Source: Bacteroides sp. MSB163 (lineage in GTDB: Bacteria; Bacteroidota; Bacteroidia; Bacteroidales; Bacteroidaceae). Taken from it: DNA of 64,000 bases. The stretch is from the NCBI RefSeq assembly GCF_036416795.1, contig NZ_CP143867.1, forward strand, positions 4,580,001 through 4,644,000, written 5' to 3'. The notes beneath the pieces were generated by a model, which ran no database searches, was not told the origin of the DNA, and saw nothing but the letters and a program-made list of their open reading frames with translations. Positions 16,423 through 26,028 of this stretch are shown one piece after another. Every line of letters begins with the position of its first letter. Within the stretch, counting starts at the first letter, position 1. The translations under genes and the position numbers were made by a program.

Positions 16423-17427
16423 ATGAAACTATATAGTAAGCAGGAAGCAATCGCACGCATGAATAGGCTGGCAGGCTCTTCAAAGTCGTTTATCTTTCTG
16501 ATTGATTATTCGCAGGAACAGGTTTATGTGGAAGAGACGGCAGAGGTCTCACCGGAGGAGTTGATATATAACCTGAATGGATTTACGAATGAAACGGTTG
16601 TCGGTTTAACGGAAGAATTGCTTCCGGAGAGTTTGCCGGAACAGATAGAATGGATCTCCCACCCTGTTTCTTTCCAGGAATACAGTCGTGCTTTCGAACA
16701 TGTGAAAAAGAATATTCTTGCCGGAAACAGCTTTCTTACGAATTTAACTTGCCGGACTCCGGTACAAACCAATCTGACTTTAAAGGATATATATTGTAAC
16801 TCCCGTGCTTTATATAAAGTATGGGTAAAGAATCGTTTTGTAGTTTTCTCTCCCGAGATTTTTGTTCGGATAAAGAAAGGTATTATCAGCTCTTATCCCA
16901 TGAAAGGTACGATAGACGCTACCCTGCCCGATGCCGTACAAACCTTGATGAACGACGGGAAAGAAGCGGCGGAACATGCTACGATTGTGGATCTGATCAG
17001 GAATGATCTGAGTATTGTGGCATCTCATGTCCGGGTGGAGCGTTATCGCTATATAGATGTGTTGCAGACAAATCGGGGACCGATATTGCAGACCAGTTCG
17101 GAGATATGCGGTGAACTTCCAGAAGATTACAAACGGCAGTTAGGTGATATTCTTTTCAGTATGTTGCCTGCCGGTTCTATTACCGGTGCACCCAAAAAGA
17201 AGACGATGCAGATTATTCGTGAAGCTGAAGGATATGAACGGGGATTCTATACGGGAATAACCGGATATTTCGATGGAGACAATATGGATAGTGCCGTGAT
17301 GATACGTTTTGTGGAGCAAGAGGCGGACGGAATGTATTTTAAAAGCGGTGGTGGCATTACTTTCAAGAGTGACGCCCGCAGTGAATATGAAGAAATGAAA
17401 CAGAAAATATATGTGCCGATTTATTGA
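16423..17427 (+). CDS. pabB: aminodeoxychorismate synthase component I
   Basis: Converts chorismate and ammonia to 4-amino-4-deoxychorismate for folate synthesis. 334 residues from MKLYSKQEAIARMNRLAG, shorter than E. coli PabB because the N-terminal domain is reduced. The chorismate-binding domain is clear: GNSFLTNLTCRTP, SPEIFVRI, the PMKGTIDA motif with the catalytic lysine, LIRNDLSIVA, TSSEICGEL, and PAGSITGAPKKKTMQIIREA. An open frame continues upstream but overlaps the previous gene and its promoter, so the start at 16423 is preferred. No glutamine amidotransferase (PabA) is adjacent; it must come from elsewhere or be shared with TrpG. It overlaps pabC by 17 bp. Confidence 0.93.
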   Translation: MKLYSKQEAIARMNRLAGSSKSFIFLIDYSQEQVYVEETAEVSPEELIYNLNGFTNETVVGLTEELLPESLPEQIEWISHPVSFQEYSRAFEHVKKNILAGNSFLTNLTCRTPVQTNLTLKDIYCNSRALYKVWVKNRFVVFSPEIFVRIKKGIISSYPMKGTIDATLPDAVQTLMNDGKEAAEHATIVDLIRNDLSIVASHVRVERYRYIDVLQTNRGPILQTSSEICGELPEDYKRQLGDILFSMLPAGSITGAPKKKTMQIIREAEGYERGFYTGITGYFDGDNMDSAVMIRFVEQEADGMYFKSGGGITFKSDARSEYEEMKQKIYVPIY

Positions 17428-18010
17428 AACGATACAAGTACGTGACGGTAAGTTGCAGAACCTTGCCCATCACAACCGTAGGATGAATGAGACGAGACAG
17501 GCGGTTTTCGGAATGGCGGATCAACTGGATATTCTGGATTATACAGGGGATTGCCCTGAAAGCGGTTTTTATAAATGCCGGGTAGTTTATGGCAGAGAAG
17601 TATGTGAAGTGGCATTTTCCGCTTATACAATGAGAACTGTACGTTCACTCCGGTTGGTCGGTTCGGATACGATTGATTATCGCTACAAAAGTACGGACCG
17701 GAAGGAACTGGAAGTATTGTATGCCCTGCGTGGCAATCAGGATGATGTATTGATTATCAGAAATAATCTTTTGACGGATACTTCCATTGCTAATGTGGCG
17801 TTAGAAAAAGAGGGAGTCTGGTATACACCGAGGACTCCCCTATTGAAAGGCACAAAACGTGCGTTGCTGTTGGAACAGGGGGTACTGACGGAATGTGATA
17901 TTCCGTCAGATGAGATTTCTTCCTATTCACACATCGCTTTATTTAATGCGATGATTGATTTTCAGTCTCTGGTTCTGGAGATTAACCGGGATACGGTTAT
18001 TCGTACTTGA
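17411..18010 (+). CDS. pabC: aminodeoxychorismate lyase-like (class IV aminotransferase fold)
   Basis: 199 residues, shorter than the usual 270. It should release pyruvate from aminodeoxychorismate to give p-aminobenzoate. The N-terminus MCRFIETIQVRDGKLQNLAHHNRRM fits the 'FETI...G....L..H..R' pattern of the class IV fold. The PLP lysine is in DYRYKSTDR, and LLTDTSIANVAL corresponds to the 'ETS..N' cofactor loop. The overlap with pabB and the pathway link support the name. Its 3' end overlaps the convergent permease gene by 14 bp. Confidence 0.87.
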   Translation: MCRFIETIQVRDGKLQNLAHHNRRMNETRQAVFGMADQLDILDYTGDCPESGFYKCRVVYGREVCEVAFSAYTMRTVRSLRLVGSDTIDYRYKSTDRKELEVLYALRGNQDDVLIIRNNLLTDTSIANVALEKEGVWYTPRTPLLKGTKRALLLEQGVLTECDIPSDEISSYSHIALFNAMIDFQSLVLEINRDTVIRT

Positions 18011-20324
18011 TACTATCTACCGGATTATTTCTTGCTGCCCGATAACTGTTCAGGCATACTGTGAGCAGGGTGATGCAGACAGTGAAGAACAATGGAAGCA
18101 GGAAATGAAGGATACCAATGTGTACATGGTAAGCAAATTGTTGCAGCCAATAATTCATCAGATAGCAGACCAAGGGTACAATGAGTAAAAACGCTATACC
18201 TATGTAGTAAAGGAACGGGCGATTGACAAGCCATAATATTTGCCCGAATGATGCACCGTGAATCTTCCGAATTCCTATTTCGCGTATACGTTGCTGGATA
18301 GCATAATGGGTGATGCCGAACAATCCGAACAGTGTGAGGAACAAACTGATTGATGCATACATCAGCAGGATGCGGGAAAAGTCGGTGACTTCCTGATTAT
18401 TGGAGATCAGTACCTGATAAGGGTCTTCATAATTGAATGGAGTACCGGGGTATTTCTTCTCCCATAATCCGCGAAGATGATTGATAACAGCTGTGCGATC
18501 TTGTTCGTCAAACCGTAAGGTCAATGTGGTATAGTTATCTTGTGGCGTTTCGTGCAGAATCATTCTCAGTGGAAACACATTGTTTGTGAGCGAATATTTC
18601 TTGAAATCTTTCATGACACCGATAATAGTACCTTTCTCACTCTTTTCGGGCACGTATTTAGAGATAGGTTGTCCCACCGGGTATTCTCCTTCGGGCACAA
18701 GATAGCGAATGAAGGACTCGTTGATGATGACCGGCACAGAGGTACGGAGTAATAAATGGAATGTTTGTTTGGCATCCAGCAAGTCGAAATCGTATATATT
18801 CAGGAAGTCCGGACAGTTTTCATAAAGTTCAAGCATCAGAAGGTCATTCTTCTCACCATTTTGGCGGGGAACGGCCATACTCATGGTATAAAGGCCTGAT
18901 TGGGAAGATACAACAGACTTCACTCCGGGGATGGATTTAATGTCTTCTATCCAAGTAGATAAAGGGGATTGCCGGGAGTCGCCGATTCCAAACTCAACGA
19001 TTCCTTTGTAGCGGCTTCCCTCCTGTTCTATCAGGTCCATCTGGCTACGGATTATCATAAAAGCACTTAGCAGTCCGATAGAAATCATGAATTGTAAGGT
19101 GACCAGTGCCGCTACAATGCGCTGTTTTTTACGACCTGTAAAGAAGTTGCGGTAACGGCTTTCGGACAAGGTCTGTATCTTCCGGCTCATGTATTCTGCC
19201 GGAACAACGGATAGAATGATGACAAACAGCAAGATAACAGGGAATACCTGAACGGAGAAAAGATAGGAGAACGACAGATGCGCGGATATTGCTGCATTGA
19301 ATACTGCCAACAGGTCGCTCATCAACAGAATGGATAACAAGAACGCTGCAATCACCATCAGGAAAGTATCGGCAAAGAGGTGCCAACGGATTTGACGGTG
19401 GCTTGCACCTAAAAGGCTTTCAATGTGCAAGGTGCGTATTTGTTTCAATAAGCGTGAAAAACTGAGGTTGATATAGTTGAAGCAACCTATGAACAAGATT
19501 AATAAAGCGGATAGCAGGCCGACGCTTAACAGGGCCTTCTGCCGATGCTCGATACACTGGTTGCTATCTTGTGTGGTAGTGGTAAAATAGGATTCCTGTA
19601 AAGTCTGGGTACGATAATACCCTTTGCCTAATAAAGTAGGAAGCTCGGTTGTCTCGAAGCGTTGGCGAAAGGCGTTGAGGTCTGTTCCTTCTTTGAGCAG
19701 TATTGAACAGGTAGTTCCTTCCGGACTTTTGAGATGCTTGAGCAAGTCTGCCCGCAACATGCTTTGTGATGGCAGACGGAAGACGGCGGCAATACGGTAG
19801 GCACTTTCGCTGGATTGGGGGATCTCCAGCAGCTTGCCGAGACAGTCGGTGGTACCGAAACAACGTTCGGCCAAAGCTTGACTGATGGCAATGGTTCCCG
19901 GGTGAGTCAATACTTCTTCTATTTTTCCTGCAAAGGTTTCGATGGGGATAAACTTGGGCAATGCGCTGTCTGCCGATAGCAGGTTCAGTTCGGAATATTC
20001 TTGGTCGCCCACACGGATTTTTGTGTGAGTGATAGCTTGTGTGCGTAATGAAGCTTCTATCTCTGGGAATTGTGAGATGATTTCGGGGACAGATTCGTGG
20101 TATACGAATGTTCCCTGCATTTCTTGTTGCGCGAAAGGTAGTGTTTGTGTCAGCCGGAGGATGCGGTCACGGTTGGGGTTGTTATATTCGATGTTGTATT
20201 CGTATAGGACGAAGGCTGTCAGTAGATTGGTGCAGGCGATACCGATAACCAGACTGACAAGAGAAATAGTGACGAACAATTTATTTCGCCACCAGCTACG
20301 CAGGATAAACTTCAGAATGTACAT
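17997..20324 (-). CDS. MacB/FtsX-type ABC permease (array member 8)
   Basis: 775 residues. The layout is one N-terminal membrane helix (about 15-40), a large periplasmic domain, three helices (about 270-385), a second helix-periplasm-helices repeat starting near 410, and three C-terminal helices. The FtsX-type cytoplasmic motif is QQRIREIGIRKIHGASFGQI and the end reads ARNNPVDSIKYE. Its N-terminus (MYILKFILRSWWRNKLFVTI) differs from the HYFKIAFRN type of most array members. It is last in the third unit, 176 bp after the ATPase gene, and the gap holds a 22-bp-periodic array, so it may have added control. The substrate is unknown; relatives export peptides, lipids or macrolides or sense antimicrobial peptides. 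Confidence 0.92.
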   Translation of the reverse strand: MYILKFILRSWWRNKLFVTISLVSLVIGIACTNLLTAFVLYEYNIEYNNPNRDRILRLTQTLPFAQQEMQGTFVYHESVPEIISQFPEIEASLRTQAITHTKIRVGDQEYSELNLLSADSALPKFIPIETFAGKIEEVLTHPGTIAISQALAERCFGTTDCLGKLLEIPQSSESAYRIAAVFRLPSQSMLRADLLKHLKSPEGTTCSILLKEGTDLNAFRQRFETTELPTLLGKGYYRTQTLQESYFTTTTQDSNQCIEHRQKALLSVGLLSALLILFIGCFNYINLSFSRLLKQIRTLHIESLLGASHRQIRWHLFADTFLMVIAAFLLSILLMSDLLAVFNAAISAHLSFSYLFSVQVFPVILLFVIILSVVPAEYMSRKIQTLSESRYRNFFTGRKKQRIVAALVTLQFMISIGLLSAFMIIRSQMDLIEQEGSRYKGIVEFGIGDSRQSPLSTWIEDIKSIPGVKSVVSSQSGLYTMSMAVPRQNGEKNDLLMLELYENCPDFLNIYDFDLLDAKQTFHLLLRTSVPVIINESFIRYLVPEGEYPVGQPISKYVPEKSEKGTIIGVMKDFKKYSLTNNVFPLRMILHETPQDNYTTLTLRFDEQDRTAVINHLRGLWEKKYPGTPFNYEDPYQVLISNNQEVTDFSRILLMYASISLFLTLFGLFGITHYAIQQRIREIGIRKIHGASFGQILWLVNRPFLYYIGIAFLLIVPLVCYLMNYWLQQFAYHVHIGILHFLLPLFFTVCITLLTVCLNSYRAARNNPVDSIKYE

Positions 20325-20350
20325 GTTTTTTGATTATAATGTTAGTAGGG

Positions 20351-20442
20351 TACTTCGGGGTTGTCAAGGTATTACTTTGAGGAGGTCAATGCAGTACTTT
20401 GACGTCCTCGAAGTACTACATTGACGTCCTCAAAGTGACGCC
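20351..20442. repeat. 22-bp-periodic array between ATPase and permease genes
   Basis: The octamer TACTTTGA and variants begin at 20351 (TACTTCGG), 20373, 20395 and 20417 (TACATTGA), exactly 22 bp apart. Companion motifs repeat in step: GTCAA at 20363 and 20385, and TTGACGTCCTC at 20399 and 20421. The array sits in the 176-bp gap upstream of the last permease gene. The period equals that of the array at 1484-1632, while the sequence differs. It reads as a direct-repeat operator for an unidentified regulator. No TAnnTTTG element is evident between it and the gene. Confidence 0.8.
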
Positions 20443-20500
20443 TTTTGAAACCTTCTGATGTACAGATAGTTATGAAAAGAGATGTAACTATCTGTTTTAT

Positions 20501-21175
20501 TTACAAACTCACTTCTGTCACCACCTGTCCGTCGAACAGATTAATGATACGTCCTGCAAAACCGGCATCGTGCTGTGAGTGGGTTACCATGACGATGGTA
20601 GTTCCTTCTTTGTTCAGTTCATTCAGCAGTTCCATCACTTCTTTACCGTTCTTTGAGTCCAGATTACCGGTAGGCTCATCGGCAAGGATCAGTTTTGGAT
20701 TGGCTACTACGGCACGGGCAATGGCCACACGTTGCTGCTGACCACCGGAGAGCTGCTGCGGGAAGTGTTTGCTCCGATGTGTAATGGCCATGCGTTCCAT
20801 AGCTGTTTCCACGCGACGTTTGCGTTCGGCGGAAGGAATACCCATGTAGAGCAACGGCAGTTCGATGTTTTCGTATACATTCAGTTCATCAATCAGGTTG
20901 AAGCTCTGGAATACGAAACCAATGACACCTTTACGCAGGCTGGTACGTTGTGCTTCGGTGTATTTGGAGACTTCCTTTCCATTGAGGTAGTATTCTCCGC
21001 CCGAAGGATTATCGAGCAAGCCGAGGATATTCAGCAATGTAGATTTACCGCAACCGGAAGGTCCCATGACTGCGACGAACTCGCCTTCTTTCACTTCGAT
21101 GTTTACATTGTTCAAAGCCCATGTCTGCACTTCTTCTGTCTTGAAGATTTTCTGCAGGTTTACTGTTTTAATCAT
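20501..21175 (-). CDS. MacB/LolD-type ABC ATPase, the only ATPase of the permease array
   Basis: 224 residues. Walker A is GPSGCGKS (38-45), the signature LSGGQQQRVAIARAV, and Walker B LILADEPTGNLDS, followed by VTHSQHDAGFAGRII. The family (MacB, LolD, FtsE, BceA) powers mechanotransmission-type transporters, in which ATP use in the cytoplasm drives movement in the periplasm without carrying the substrate through the membrane. It is the only ATPase among eight permease genes, so it probably serves several or all of them. It sits third in the third transcription unit, 30 bp after the permease gene upstream. Confidence 0.95.
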   Translation of the reverse strand: MIKTVNLQKIFKTEEVQTWALNNVNIEVKEGEFVAVMGPSGCGKSTLLNILGLLDNPSGGEYYLNGKEVSKYTEAQRTSLRKGVIGFVFQSFNLIDELNVYENIELPLLYMGIPSAERKRRVETAMERMAITHRSKHFPQQLSGGQQQRVAIARAVVANPKLILADEPTGNLDSKNGKEVMELLNELNKEGTTIVMVTHSQHDAGFAGRIINLFDGQVVTEVSL

Positions 21176-21205
21176 AATAGCGATAATTTTAATTAGTAAT
21201 ATTGT

Positions 21206-23491
21206 TTATTCATTTTTTATTATCTCGGCCGGATTGATATGCATGATCCGGTAAATTTTGTATGCTGTAGTAAGGAATATCAGTAAAGCTATACTGAAGA
21301 AGATTGAAATGCCCCACTCCCATCCTTGTATACAATGTACCGGAGGACCATCCATTGATAGCAGCATGGTTCTGACCAATGGATAGGCAATTGCAAAGGC
21401 CAACAGGAAGATAACCAGATAGACTTTTCCGAAGATTCCGGCGATAATCCACGGAGTAGCTCCATTGATTTTGCGTATGGCAATTTCTTTCTGCCGGCTG
21501 ACTGTATCCATAGAAATGGCTGAATAGATACTTAGCACGACTAATAAGACGCTGATAACGGCCAGTACCGTCATCGCAACCTGGGTGATATATATAGATC
21601 CTTGGGTGGTTTGTTTATTATCAGCCAGCGTACGGATTTCGAGTGGCAAAGTGTCAGGAACATATTTCCGACAGATATCAGTGATACGACGGATACCTTT
21701 GTCGGAGCCTGTTCCGGGTGCAAGTTTAAAGTAGAAATTTCCGAAACTGTTGCCGGGAAAGAATACCGAACCGATGACTCCTTCTTTCTGTGATTCTTTA
21801 TAGAGCGCTTTGAAGGTACCTATGATGCGATAACTCTGTCCATTAAGTTCCACCATGCCTTGCACACTGTCTTTATCCAGTTGCTGTTTAAAGCTTTCGC
21901 TAACGTAAATGCTTCCTTCCGCATCTTCGCCTATTTCTTTCCCTTGCATCGGGATATTTAGAAACTTAAAGTAGCTCGGAGAACCTTCCGTAAAGGCAAT
22001 TCGCGCTTCCGACTGGTCTGCTTTCTTGTAGGTGTGCATGAAGAAAAATCCGTTTTGCATATTGTCCATCATGGGTAGCATCTCGACGCACTCCGGTAGA
22101 GCTTGGATATCGGTTAATATCGGATTCAAATGTTGCCCCATACGCTGGCTGTTTATTTTCAGGGCGATAATGTCATCCTCCTCTTGGGAAGTAAGCGGGC
22201 TATAAGCATGTCCCCAAATTTCATCCAATACCAAATGGATACCGAGCGTGCCGCTTACGAAAAATATCGAAATACTGAGTTGAAACCACATCATGACCGA
22301 ACGGAAGATGTGGCGACTGCGGTTGTTATTGACTTGGCTGATAATGCTTACCTGCCGTAATCGGCGGATGGGAAACCATATCACCAGCATACATACAGGG
22401 AGGAGTGCGACATATATCCGGAACTGTACAGCATAAATTGCAGCCAGTGAAAATTTGGGTAAGTCGTACGTCGGTATGTATGTCTCGGCAATATTTATGG
22501 CTACTTCCGTCAGCACCAGTGACAGAAGAAAAGCGATGGACATCATCCAAAATACCTCAGCGAAAAGAAGTAGAAACAGTCCTTTTAACTCCGAACCCAT
22601 ACATTTACGCAACGCCACTTCACGTTGGCGGTTGTAGAACATCTGAATGATGAATTTGAGGAAGTTTATCAGGCCTGAAACCAAGATAAGCGAAGCGACA
22701 AACAGTATATACAGTTTCGCATTCTCCCAAGCCTTATCTTGCCGCATAGTAAAGTATGCGTGAGGATGCACCGTATGCTCGTCCCGCTGCCACGTTACCG
22801 ACTGCAGATTTTTGTTCAAGGTTTCTATATCTGTCTCAGGAGATAAATAGCCGCCTACGCTTATCGCGTCATTAGATAAGATTTCATAAGAGAAGTAACA
22901 ATCTGCTTCCCGGATGCGTAAGTCATTGTCTTTTACTACATTCACCACCCTGAAGTCTTGTATCGAGTTCTCCGGTATGTTTTTAGGATTAGAGAGGTGT
23001 ATGATGGAGCCGATGGGGTTCCTGTTACCATAGGCTTTACGTGCGAATTGTTGTGACAGGACCACTTCATCCGGTGCCTTGGGTAAACGGTTACCATACA
23101 ATAATTTCCTGTCATTGTATGCGAAGTAATTGGCATTGATTCCTTTATAGCGTATCAGGAAAGGCAAATTGCGTTGTTCGTCATCAATGACTTCTATCTC
23201 TGTAGAGTTGCCATAAGAGTGGATAGTAACACATTCCAAACCATCGACTGTTTGTTCTTCCATCCGCTTCACTTCATGACTGCGAAAAAAGGAACTTTCG
23301 CTTTGGCTGATTTCTATTCTTAGCCGCCGTTCACAGTTGGGCAAATCGGCAAGCTTTTCCTGTTGCTGAACAAAAAAGCATATCAAAGCGTAGCATACGA
23401 TTCCCACCGCCAGGCAAATGGCGGAAATCAGACTGTGAGTTTTATACTTCAACAGGTTTCGGAGCGATATCTTCAAATAATGTAATACCAT
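21206..23491 (-). CDS. MacB/FtsX-type ABC permease (array member 7)
   Basis: 761 residues. The N-terminus MVLHYLKISLRNLLKYKTHS starts the first membrane helix (about 18-42) and is a relative of the HYFKIAFRN type. Periplasmic domain one spans about 45-270, followed by three helices. The second half repeats the pattern with the motif SRQKEIAIRKINGATPWIIA near 675, and the end is INPAEIIKNE. It begins 5 bp after the previous permease stop, so the two are tightly coupled. ATPase gene follows. Divergence from neighbours in the periplasmic parts is strong, suggesting different partners or substrates. Confidence 0.93.
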   Translation of the reverse strand: MVLHYLKISLRNLLKYKTHSLISAICLAVGIVCYALICFFVQQQEKLADLPNCERRLRIEISQSESSFFRSHEVKRMEEQTVDGLECVTIHSYGNSTEIEVIDDEQRNLPFLIRYKGINANYFAYNDRKLLYGNRLPKAPDEVVLSQQFARKAYGNRNPIGSIIHLSNPKNIPENSIQDFRVVNVVKDNDLRIREADCYFSYEILSNDAISVGGYLSPETDIETLNKNLQSVTWQRDEHTVHPHAYFTMRQDKAWENAKLYILFVASLILVSGLINFLKFIIQMFYNRQREVALRKCMGSELKGLFLLLFAEVFWMMSIAFLLSLVLTEVAINIAETYIPTYDLPKFSLAAIYAVQFRIYVALLPVCMLVIWFPIRRLRQVSIISQVNNNRSRHIFRSVMMWFQLSISIFFVSGTLGIHLVLDEIWGHAYSPLTSQEEDDIIALKINSQRMGQHLNPILTDIQALPECVEMLPMMDNMQNGFFFMHTYKKADQSEARIAFTEGSPSYFKFLNIPMQGKEIGEDAEGSIYVSESFKQQLDKDSVQGMVELNGQSYRIIGTFKALYKESQKEGVIGSVFFPGNSFGNFYFKLAPGTGSDKGIRRITDICRKYVPDTLPLEIRTLADNKQTTQGSIYITQVAMTVLAVISVLLVVLSIYSAISMDTVSRQKEIAIRKINGATPWIIAGIFGKVYLVIFLLAFAIAYPLVRTMLLSMDGPPVHCIQGWEWGISIFFSIALLIFLTTAYKIYRIMHINPAEIIKNE

Positions 23492-23496
23492 TGTTC

Positions 23497-25893
23497 TTAT
23501 TCGTTTTTAATGACTTCCGCCGGATTGCTTCTTGCTATCCGCAAGATACGGAAAAGTATTGTAATGGCTGTAATAAAAGTAACAATCAGGAATATGCAGA
23601 GCCAGAACAGGAATCCGCAATCAAAGAACACCGTGTACATTTGTTTCCATAGCATCAACGCGGCGTATACAAGCGGGAATGCAATGACAGCACTGCAGAA
23701 TAACAGAATGATGTAAAGGCGTGCAAACAACAAGATGATTTGCGGAACATCCGCCCCATTTACTTTACGGATAGCAACTTCTTTCTGACGCCGTTCTGTA
23801 TCAAGCGTGATGCTGGAGTATACACCTAATAAAGTAATAATGACGCTGACTATGGCAAAGAAGAGAATAATATCTTTCAGATTATACTCAATGGCCTGTT
23901 CCTCATGGATGTCATCAAGGAACGTTTTAGTTTGGTAAGTTATGTTTTCAGGCAACATTTCGTGGCAGACTTTCTCTATCCATTGAGCTACATCTTTCTG
24001 TTGTCCGGGATGGCTCTTGATATAGCAATGGCCTATATAGATGGAAGAATCGTATGGAACAAAAGCATAGCCGCTGCTCCGGTTGTATACATCTGCCTGA
24101 AAAGGAGCTGATATTCCACATATTGTGTAATCCATATTCCAGCTGTACAGATTCATGCCGATAACCTCTTTTTTCTGTATTTCCTGCCAGGCTCTGTCTA
24201 CTATAATTTCTTTTTCTGTCTGTGGGGTACTTCCCTGCTCTATGGAAATATTCATGAAAGAGAAGAAGTTGGATGGAACAGCCATAATGCTTATATCAAT
24301 CCAGGAGTTCTCGTTTCCTTTCTCGGTTGTTAATCCGTTTCCAGACATTCCATGCATATAACTTATATCCGACAGCAGAACTTCTTTCACTCCGGCATGT
24401 TGCTTGAAGCGTTCTATCATGGTCAGTTTTTCTTCGTTCTTCATGAAGGGATAATCCAATGGAATACTTAAGATTTCCGCTTTCTCCCGTTGGCTTAATG
24501 TGTGGAACAAGGTATTGGCTGTTTTTTCTGATTGCAGATATAAAGCGATTGTCAGCGATACGAATACCCAGCAAATAAAGAACTGGATGCCTAGCATGAA
24601 GTTACGTCCCCATTGTTTCCCCCTGCGTTTATTGCTTCCGTAGATGCCTGTTTGTACTGAAATTCTACGGATGCGGGCAGAAACAAACAGGCAAATGATT
24701 ACGCAAAGTATAATAAGGAATACGATGTATTGCAGAGCATGCATTAAAAGGAGTTCAGGACTAAAAGACATAACTAATCCCGGTAATGAGAAATTCATGT
24801 GGTCGCCAAGTAATTCGATTCCCCAAAGTACCAATACGAATGATATGGAGATAACAATCAGGGATTGTGTAAACAGCAGACTGAATAATTGTTTCCAGTT
24901 GCAGCCTGCCATCTTCATGATGCTGTATTCTTTGGTCCGGTTAAAGAATGAACCTATGAGAAAATGAAAAAAGTTTATCAAACCTACCAACAAGATCAGT
25001 GTTCCTATGATTCCGGTCACCAATGCCAGATAGGAAGCACCTTGCTTTTTTAGTTGAGTACCCATGCCGTTGGCTGTGATGGCGTAGGATTCATTATATA
25101 AAGTGTAAGTATAGTTCCTTTTTGAGAATTGTTTTTCCAAAGCAGCGCAAGTGGTTTGTGCTGCTAGCAAGGCATAGGTGCTTGCCCCTGTCATGTTATG
25201 GCGTTTAGGGCTTTGCAAAAGTCCTTCACTGTCGTTTACGGTCAGCATATCTATGTTTTGCATAAAATCCAAGCTATTGTTCAGAGGGATATCTTTCATC
25301 ACTGCTTGAATGGTATAGACGATACCTCCTGTTTTCGGAGTGCTTTCAGGAGAGGTATTGAGCCTTCTCATGAGAGTCATGTGTTTGCCGATAGCGCTTT
25401 CTGCATTACCGAATATTTTAATGGCCATAGATTGGCTCAGGATGACGGAGTTAAGAGATTGGCTTGCCATTTTCCAGTGTCCTGCTACCATTTCCGGAGT
25501 GAAGATTTCATTGTAGAAAGTATCTATTTCAATCGTTTCAAGCTCATAAGGTAGTATCTTTTCCTGAGATAACTCTACATAATAAGGACGTTCACGAGGA
25601 TAGGTTACGGATGAAATGGCTTCCGTTTCTCCCAAAGACCATGTGCGTAATTCTTCGGCCAGAGGAACTGGAGAACCGGAAAAATATCTGTCTGCCTTAC
25701 TGTCATAGAGATTTAATTCTGCTATACGATTATGATTAGCAAAGCAATGGTCTGTGCTTTCTACAAAGCGACTGCAATATATGCAGATGCAGAAGCAGAG
25801 CAAACCTACTGCCAATCCGATGATGGAAATGATATTTTGTGTCTTATACTTACACAGGTTTCTGAATGCTATTTTGAAATAATGGAGTATCAT
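23497..25893 (-). CDS. MacB/FtsX-type ABC permease (array member 6), head of third unit
   Basis: 798 residues. The N-terminus is MILHYFKIAFRNLCKYKTQN, with a first helix at about 18-40. A cysteine-rich first helix (LLCFCICIYC) is unusual among the members. Two periplasmic domains are separated by three helices (about 285-410). The cytoplasmic motif ERRQKEVAIRKVNGADVPQI and the end ARSNPAEVIKNE are typical of the array. The gene starts about 27 bp downstream of the predicted -12 element at 25920, giving a short leader. It is first in a unit of permease, permease, ATPase and permease. Confidence 0.93.
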   Translation of the reverse strand: MILHYFKIAFRNLCKYKTQNIISIIGLAVGLLCFCICIYCSRFVESTDHCFANHNRIAELNLYDSKADRYFSGSPVPLAEELRTWSLGETEAISSVTYPRERPYYVELSQEKILPYELETIEIDTFYNEIFTPEMVAGHWKMASQSLNSVILSQSMAIKIFGNAESAIGKHMTLMRRLNTSPESTPKTGGIVYTIQAVMKDIPLNNSLDFMQNIDMLTVNDSEGLLQSPKRHNMTGASTYALLAAQTTCAALEKQFSKRNYTYTLYNESYAITANGMGTQLKKQGASYLALVTGIIGTLILLVGLINFFHFLIGSFFNRTKEYSIMKMAGCNWKQLFSLLFTQSLIVISISFVLVLWGIELLGDHMNFSLPGLVMSFSPELLLMHALQYIVFLIILCVIICLFVSARIRRISVQTGIYGSNKRRGKQWGRNFMLGIQFFICWVFVSLTIALYLQSEKTANTLFHTLSQREKAEILSIPLDYPFMKNEEKLTMIERFKQHAGVKEVLLSDISYMHGMSGNGLTTEKGNENSWIDISIMAVPSNFFSFMNISIEQGSTPQTEKEIIVDRAWQEIQKKEVIGMNLYSWNMDYTICGISAPFQADVYNRSSGYAFVPYDSSIYIGHCYIKSHPGQQKDVAQWIEKVCHEMLPENITYQTKTFLDDIHEEQAIEYNLKDIILFFAIVSVIITLLGVYSSITLDTERRQKEVAIRKVNGADVPQIILLFARLYIILLFCSAVIAFPLVYAALMLWKQMYTVFFDCGFLFWLCIFLIVTFITAITILFRILRIARSNPAEVIKNE

Positions 25894-25919
25894 GGTATCT
25901 TGATTTTAATAATAGGTTC

Positions 25920-25934
25920 TCAAATCTTATGCCA
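25920..25934 (-). promoter_or_regulatory. sigma54 promoter of the third unit (P3)
   Basis: On the minus strand TGGCATAAGATTTGA fits the -24 GG / -12 G spacing of RpoN promoters (consensus TGGCAC-N5-TTGCA), with GA in place of GC at -12. It is identical to the element at 41657-41671. The permease gene starts at 25893. Confidence 0.8.
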
Positions 25935-25989
25935 AAGTTGTAATGTATTGTATATTAAATTTGTACATGTGAAAACATTATTCAAGTAG

Positions 25990-26025
25990 TGTGCCATACT
26001 GCACATAAACAGTGCGAATACGCAC
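25990..26025. promoter_or_regulatory. upstream activator sites of P3
   Basis: Two palindromes: TGTGC-N6-GCACA at 25990-26005 and GTGCG-N4-CGCAC at 26012-26025, centres 21 bp apart and 55 bp between the first and the -24 element. The right site ends four bases from the stop codon of the preceding permease gene. Confidence 0.8.
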
Positions 26026-26028
26026 CAT

